A stretch of 9,238 bases of DNA from Chloroflexota bacterium. Its GTDB lineage: Bacteria > Chloroflexota > Dormibacteria > Dormibacterales > Dormibacteraceae. Under the pieces are notes generated by a model that saw nothing but the letters and a program-made list of their open reading frames with translations, did no database searches and was not told the DNA's origin. Location of the stretch: NCBI GenBank assembly GCA_005880175.1, contig VBJR01000265.1, positions 593 through 9,830 on the forward strand, given 5' to 3'. The translations under genes and the position numbers were made by a program. Below, in pieces: positions 6,254 to 9,238 of the stretch (positions are counted from its first letter, which is position 1; the number at the start of each line of letters is the position of its first letter).

Positions 6254-7098
6254 GAATCGGCGCGGCGATCTTCCCAACCGACCGGGGCATCCATCCGGCG
6301 GAGCTGGCCCGCGAGCTGGAGGCGCGCGGCTTCGAGTCGATCTGGCTGCCCGAGCACACGCACATCCCCGTCAGCCGCCGGACGCCGTACCCGGGCGGCG
6401 GGGAGCTGCCCGACTACTACGCCCGCGCGCTCGACCCGTTCGTCGCGCTCGGGGCCGCCGCCACCGCCACCACGAGGCTGCGGCTGGGGACGGGCGTCTG
6501 CCTCGTGGTCGAGCGCGACCCCATCGTCCTGGCCAAGGAGGTGGCCACGCTCGACTGGCTGTCCGGCGGCCGGGTGCTGTTCGGCGTCGGCGGCGGGTGG
6601 AACCGCGAGGAGATGCGCAACCACGGCACCGACCCGGCGACGCGCTGGGAGCTGATGCGGGAGCGGGTCCTGGCCATGAAGGAGATCTGGACGCGCGACG
6701 AGGCCGAGTTCCACGGCCGGTTCGTGGACTTCGGCCCGATCTGGTCGTGGCCCAAGCCCGTCCAGAGCCCGCATCCGCCGGTCGTGGTCGGCGGCGACGG
6801 CGCGACCACCTTCGACCGGGTCGTGGAGTACGGCGACGGCTGGATGCCGATCATCCGCCCCGGGGGCCCCGCGCCGTTCCCGGACCGCATCGCCGAGCTG
6901 CGCCGGCGCTGCGAGGAGGCCGGCCGGCCGCCGGTGCCGGTCACGGCCTGGACGACCACCCGGATGCAGGACGCCGACGTGGAGGAGCACGAGCGGCTGG
7001 GCGTGGACCGCGTGATCGTGGTGCTGCCACCCGACGACCGCGACCGCACGCTGCGCGCCGTCGAACGCTACACGCCCATGGCCGCGCGCCATGCGTGA
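6250..7098 (+). CDS. LLM-class, probably F420-dependent oxidoreductase
   Basis: The 282-residue protein has the TIM-barrel features of the luciferase-like monooxygenase superfamily, in the subgroup that uses coenzyme F420 in actinobacteria. It starts RIGAAIFPTDRGIHPAELAR, then GFESIWLPEHTHIP, RLRLGTGVCLVVERDPIVLA beginning at residue 76, and TLDWLSGGRVLFGVGGGW with Asn118 just after (GWNREEM). KPVQSPHPPVVVGG and VEYGDGWMPI complete the pattern, so the barrel looks whole. The cofactor is assigned by resemblance to the Rv2161c-type family; FMN cannot be excluded from sequence alone. Substrate unknown. The ATG overlaps the previous stop by four bases. GGGAGGA lies about 13 bases upstream, farther than usual. 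The last 8 bases overlap the methyltransferase start. Confidence 0.88.
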   Translation: MRIGAAIFPTDRGIHPAELARELEARGFESIWLPEHTHIPVSRRTPYPGGGELPDYYARALDPFVALGAAATATTRLRLGTGVCLVVERDPIVLAKEVATLDWLSGGRVLFGVGGGWNREEMRNHGTDPATRWELMRERVLAMKEIWTRDEAEFHGRFVDFGPIWSWPKPVQSPHPPVVVGGDGATTFDRVVEYGDGWMPIIRPGGPAPFPDRIAELRRRCEEAGRPPVPVTAWTTTRMQDADVEEHERLGVDRVIVVLPPDDRDRTLRAVERYTPMAARHA

Positions 7099-7876
7099 CC
7101 CGGCGTACCTCCGCCGGGTCCAGTACCGCGACGACTCGAACCTGAACGCGCGCGCCCGGCTGCACGAGCGGTTCACCACGATGCGGGGAACGCTCCAGGG
7201 CTGGCAGTTCGACCAGTTCGAGCTGCCCGCCCGCGCCGCCGTGCTCGAGGTGGGGTGCGGGCCGGGCTACCTCTGGAGGGTCAACGCCGAACGCGTGCCC
7301 GAGGGCTGGACCTGCCTGCTCAGCGACCTGTCCACCGGCATGGTCGCCGCCGCGCGGGAGCGTCTCGGCCCGCGCTTCCGCTACGCGGTCGCCGACGCAG
7401 CGGCCCTGCCGTTCCCCGACCGCGCCTTCGACGCCGTCATCGCCCACCACATGCTCTACCACGTGCCCGACCGGGCTCACGCCGTTCGCGAGCTGGCGCG
7501 GGTCCTGCGGCCGGACGGCACCCTGTACGCCCAGACGAACGGCAGCGCGCACCTGCGCGAGCTGGACGAGCTGGTGTCGGGCCGGTGGCGTTCGGACCAG
7601 CTGGGCCCGGGCTCGCACGCCTTCCGGCTCGAGAACGGCGCCGAGCAGCTGGCCGCCGGCTTTGCCCGCGTCGAGCTGCGACACCTCCCCGGCGAGCTGC
7701 TGGTGACCGAGGTGGAGCCGGTCGTGGCGTACGTCCGCTCGATGAGCGGGGAGGGGGTGGACCTCGAGCCGCTGCGGCACGAGGTCGCGGGGATCATCGA
7801 ACGCCACGGCGTCTTCCGCATCGGCACGGACACGGGCCTGTTCGTCGCCCGCGCGCCCATACAATCCGCCACGTGA
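7091..7876 (+). CDS. Class I SAM-dependent methyltransferase
   Basis: The 261-residue protein is a Rossmann-fold methyltransferase of the UbiE/Methyltransf_11 type. SAM-binding motif I is VLEVGCGPGYLW at residues 51-62; the acidic residue after strand 2 is in LLSDLSTGM (Asp79); motif II region is VADAAALPFPDRAFDAVIAH with Asp102; then MLYHVPD and ELARVLRPDGTLYAQTNG (the post-motif that is common in this family). The N-terminus YLRRVQYRDDSNLNARARLHERF is a recurring leader in a group of small-molecule methyltransferases. Acceptor is unknown. The start overlaps the LLM gene by 8 bases with no clear Shine-Dalgarno, so translation is likely coupled. Its last codons hold the candidate promoter of the carboxylase gene, and its TGA overlaps the carboxylase GTG by four bases. 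Confidence 0.9.
   Translation: MRDPAYLRRVQYRDDSNLNARARLHERFTTMRGTLQGWQFDQFELPARAAVLEVGCGPGYLWRVNAERVPEGWTCLLSDLSTGMVAAARERLGPRFRYAVADAAALPFPDRAFDAVIAHHMLYHVPDRAHAVRELARVLRPDGTLYAQTNGSAHLRELDELVSGRWRSDQLGPGSHAFRLENGAEQLAAGFARVELRHLPGELLVTEVEPVVAYVRSMSGEGVDLEPLRHEVAGIIERHGVFRIGTDTGLFVARAPIQSAT
7860..7865 (+). promoter_or_regulatory. Candidate -10 element (TACAAT) for the carboxylase gene, leaderless
   Basis: CATACAATCC recurs here, identical over ten bases to the sequence before the acyl-CoA ligase. The hexamer ends 7 bases before GTG 7873, so transcription would begin at about the start codon. No -35 box is evident. The motif would allow the carboxylase to be expressed separately from the etf operon. 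Confidence 0.55.
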
Positions 7877-9238
7877 CCGACGAGTTCGCCACCCGCGTCG
7901 AGGACCTGCGCGAGCGCCGGTCGCGCAACCTCGGGATGGGCGGCCCCGAGCGCATCGCCCGCCAGCACGAGCGCGGCAAGCTGACGGTCCGGGAGCGCCT
8001 GGACCTGCTGTTCGACCCGGGCTCCTTCACCGAGTTCGGCCTCCTCGCGCACCAGCAGTCGATGCGCGGCAACCAGGCGGCGGCGCCCGAGCAGACGCCG
8101 GCCGACGGCGTGGTCACCGGCCACGGGCTGGTGGACGGCCGCCAGGTCTGGGTGATCGCGTACGACTTCACGGTGATGGGCGGCTCGATGGGCGCCGTCG
8201 GCGAGCAGTACAAGTGCGCGCGCGTCCGCGAGATGGCGATGCGCTACCGCAGGCCGATCGTGTGGCTGCTCGACTCGGCGGGGGCGCGCATCCAGGAGGC
8301 GGCAGGGTCCACGTTCGCGGGCTCGGGGCAGCTCTTCTCTGACCAGGTGACGATGTCGGGCGTGATCCCTCAGGTGGCCGCGATGCTGGGCCCCTGCTCG
8401 GCGGGCACCGCGTACATCCCGGGCCTGTCGGACTTCGTGCCGATGGTCAAGGGCACGAGCAGCATGTCGCTCGGCGGCGCCCGGCTGGTCAAGGCGGCGA
8501 CCGGCGAGGACGTCACCGACCACGACATGGGCGGCTCCCAGGTCCACTGCTACGAGTCGGGGGTGGGGGACAACGAGGTCCAGGACGACGCCGAGTGCAT
8601 CGCCACCGTCCGCCGGTTCCTCTCCTACCTGCCCTCCAGCAACACGGACGAGCCGCCGTACGTGGCGTGCGACGACCCGCCCGACCGGCTGGTCGAGGGC
8701 CTGGAGAAGATCGTGCCGGCCAATCCCCGCGCCGCGTACGACGTGCGCCGGGTGGTGCGCGCGATCGCCGACCGCGACTCCTGGTTCGAGGTCAAGCCGA
8801 CGTGGGCGAAGAACATCGTCGTCGGCCTGGCCCGGGTCGGCGGCCACGCGGTCGGCGTCGTCGCCAACCAGCCGATGCAGAAGGGCGGGATCCTGGACTC
8901 CGACGCGGCCGACAAGGCGGCCCGGTTCATCCGCATGTGCGACACGTTCAACGTGCCGCTGGTGTACCTGGTCGACGTGCCCGGCTTCCTGGTCGGCTCG
9001 GCCGTCGAGAAGCAGGGCATCATCCGCCACGGCGCCAAGATGCTGTACGCGACGTCGGAGGCGACGGTGCCCAAGATCACCGTCGTGATGCGCAAGGCGT
9101 ACGGCGCCGGCTACTTCGTGATGTGCGGCCGCGGGTACCACCCGGACGTACTGGTGGCCTGGCCGTTCGCCGAGATCTCGGTGATGGGGCCCGAGGGCGC
9201 GGTCAACATCATCTTCAACAAGCAGATCGAGGCGGCGG
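7873..9238 (+). CDS. Acyl-CoA carboxylase beta subunit (carboxyltransferase), 3' end cut
   Basis: The 455 codons present encode the carboxyltransferase subunit of a biotin-dependent acyl-CoA carboxylase (propionyl/acetyl-CoA carboxylase type), which moves CO2 from carboxybiotin to an acyl-CoA. The N-terminal CoA-binding domain shows ERGKLTVRERLDLLFDPGSF, GARIQEA at 137-143, TAYIPGLSDFVPMVKGTSSM, then MGGSQVHCYESGVGDNE. The C-terminal carboxybiotin domain shows VANQP at about 330-334, DVPGFLVGSAVEKQGIIRHG around Gly371-Phe372, and GAGYFVMCGRGYHPDVLVAW then MGPEGAVNII. By my alignment Phe415 sits where the Streptomyces propionyl-CoA carboxylase has the specificity-setting Asp422, so the substrate may be neither simple propionyl- nor acetyl-CoA; YxMCGR also recalls methylcrotonyl-CoA carboxylases. 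About 60-70 residues are missing at the right edge. The biotin-carrying alpha subunit is not in the window. Start is GTG, in GTGA overlap with the previous stop. Confidence 0.94.
   Translation, partial: MTDEFATRVEDLRERRSRNLGMGGPERIARQHERGKLTVRERLDLLFDPGSFTEFGLLAHQQSMRGNQAAAPEQTPADGVVTGHGLVDGRQVWVIAYDFTVMGGSMGAVGEQYKCARVREMAMRYRRPIVWLLDSAGARIQEAAGSTFAGSGQLFSDQVTMSGVIPQVAAMLGPCSAGTAYIPGLSDFVPMVKGTSSMSLGGARLVKAATGEDVTDHDMGGSQVHCYESGVGDNEVQDDAECIATVRRFLSYLPSSNTDEPPYVACDDPPDRLVEGLEKIVPANPRAAYDVRRVVRAIADRDSWFEVKPTWAKNIVVGLARVGGHAVGVVANQPMQKGGILDSDAADKAARFIRMCDTFNVPLVYLVDVPGFLVGSAVEKQGIIRHGAKMLYATSEATVPKITVVMRKAYGAGYFVMCGRGYHPDVLVAWPFAEISVMGPEGAVNIIFNKQIEAA

Noticed and set aside
7477..9141. A 554-codon minus-strand frame opposite the methyltransferase and carboxylase.
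   Set aside because: Composition is that of an antisense shadow (Val/Asp/His/Arg repeats) and the plus-strand carboxylase motifs are clear.

Overview
The window comes from a very GC-rich bacterial chromosome (about three quarters G+C by eye, with G or C in nearly every third codon position). An F420-type luciferase-like oxidoreductase, GTG and TTG starts, and promoter-like hexamers placed so close to start codons that transcripts would be leaderless all point to an actinobacterium. The deep-branching Thermoleophilia are a reasonable guess, but nothing here fixes the class.

The left part is read on the minus strand. A 239-residue protein of unknown function (2141-2860) overlaps the start of a 651-residue acetyl-CoA-synthetase-like acyl-CoA ligase (201-2156). 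It is followed at the left edge by the first codons of an MFS-type transporter, cut by the window. The right part is read on the plus strand from about 2970. It begins with a MobA-like molybdenum cofactor guanylyltransferase (2972-3595), then both electron-transfer flavoprotein subunits (etfB 3650-4411, etfA 4423-5385). Next come a family-2-like glycosyltransferase (5507-6253) preceded by an in-frame segment that looks like the C-terminal end of cysteinyl-tRNA synthetase, an F420-dependent-type LLM oxidoreductase (6250-7098), a class I SAM methyltransferase (7091-7876), and the first 455 codons of a biotin-dependent acyl-CoA carboxylase beta subunit (7873 to the right edge). From etfB to the carboxylase the genes are separated by very short gaps or overlap by 4-8 bases, so they can be read as one operon with an additional internal promoter before the carboxylase.

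The common theme is acyl-CoA metabolism: the ligase activates short carboxylic acids, EtfAB takes electrons from acyl-CoA dehydrogenases, and the carboxylase adds CO2 to acyl-CoA. The glycosyltransferase, LLM oxidoreductase and methyltransferase are not obviously part of that pathway. The most unusual points are the synthetase-like segment joined to a glycosyltransferase with no standard start codon, a shared CATA(CA)ATCC promoter-like motif placed inside the last codons of three upstream genes, and the unidentified coiled-coil protein ahead of the ligase. I found no rRNA, tRNA, CRISPR array, insertion sequence or convincing rho-independent terminator.
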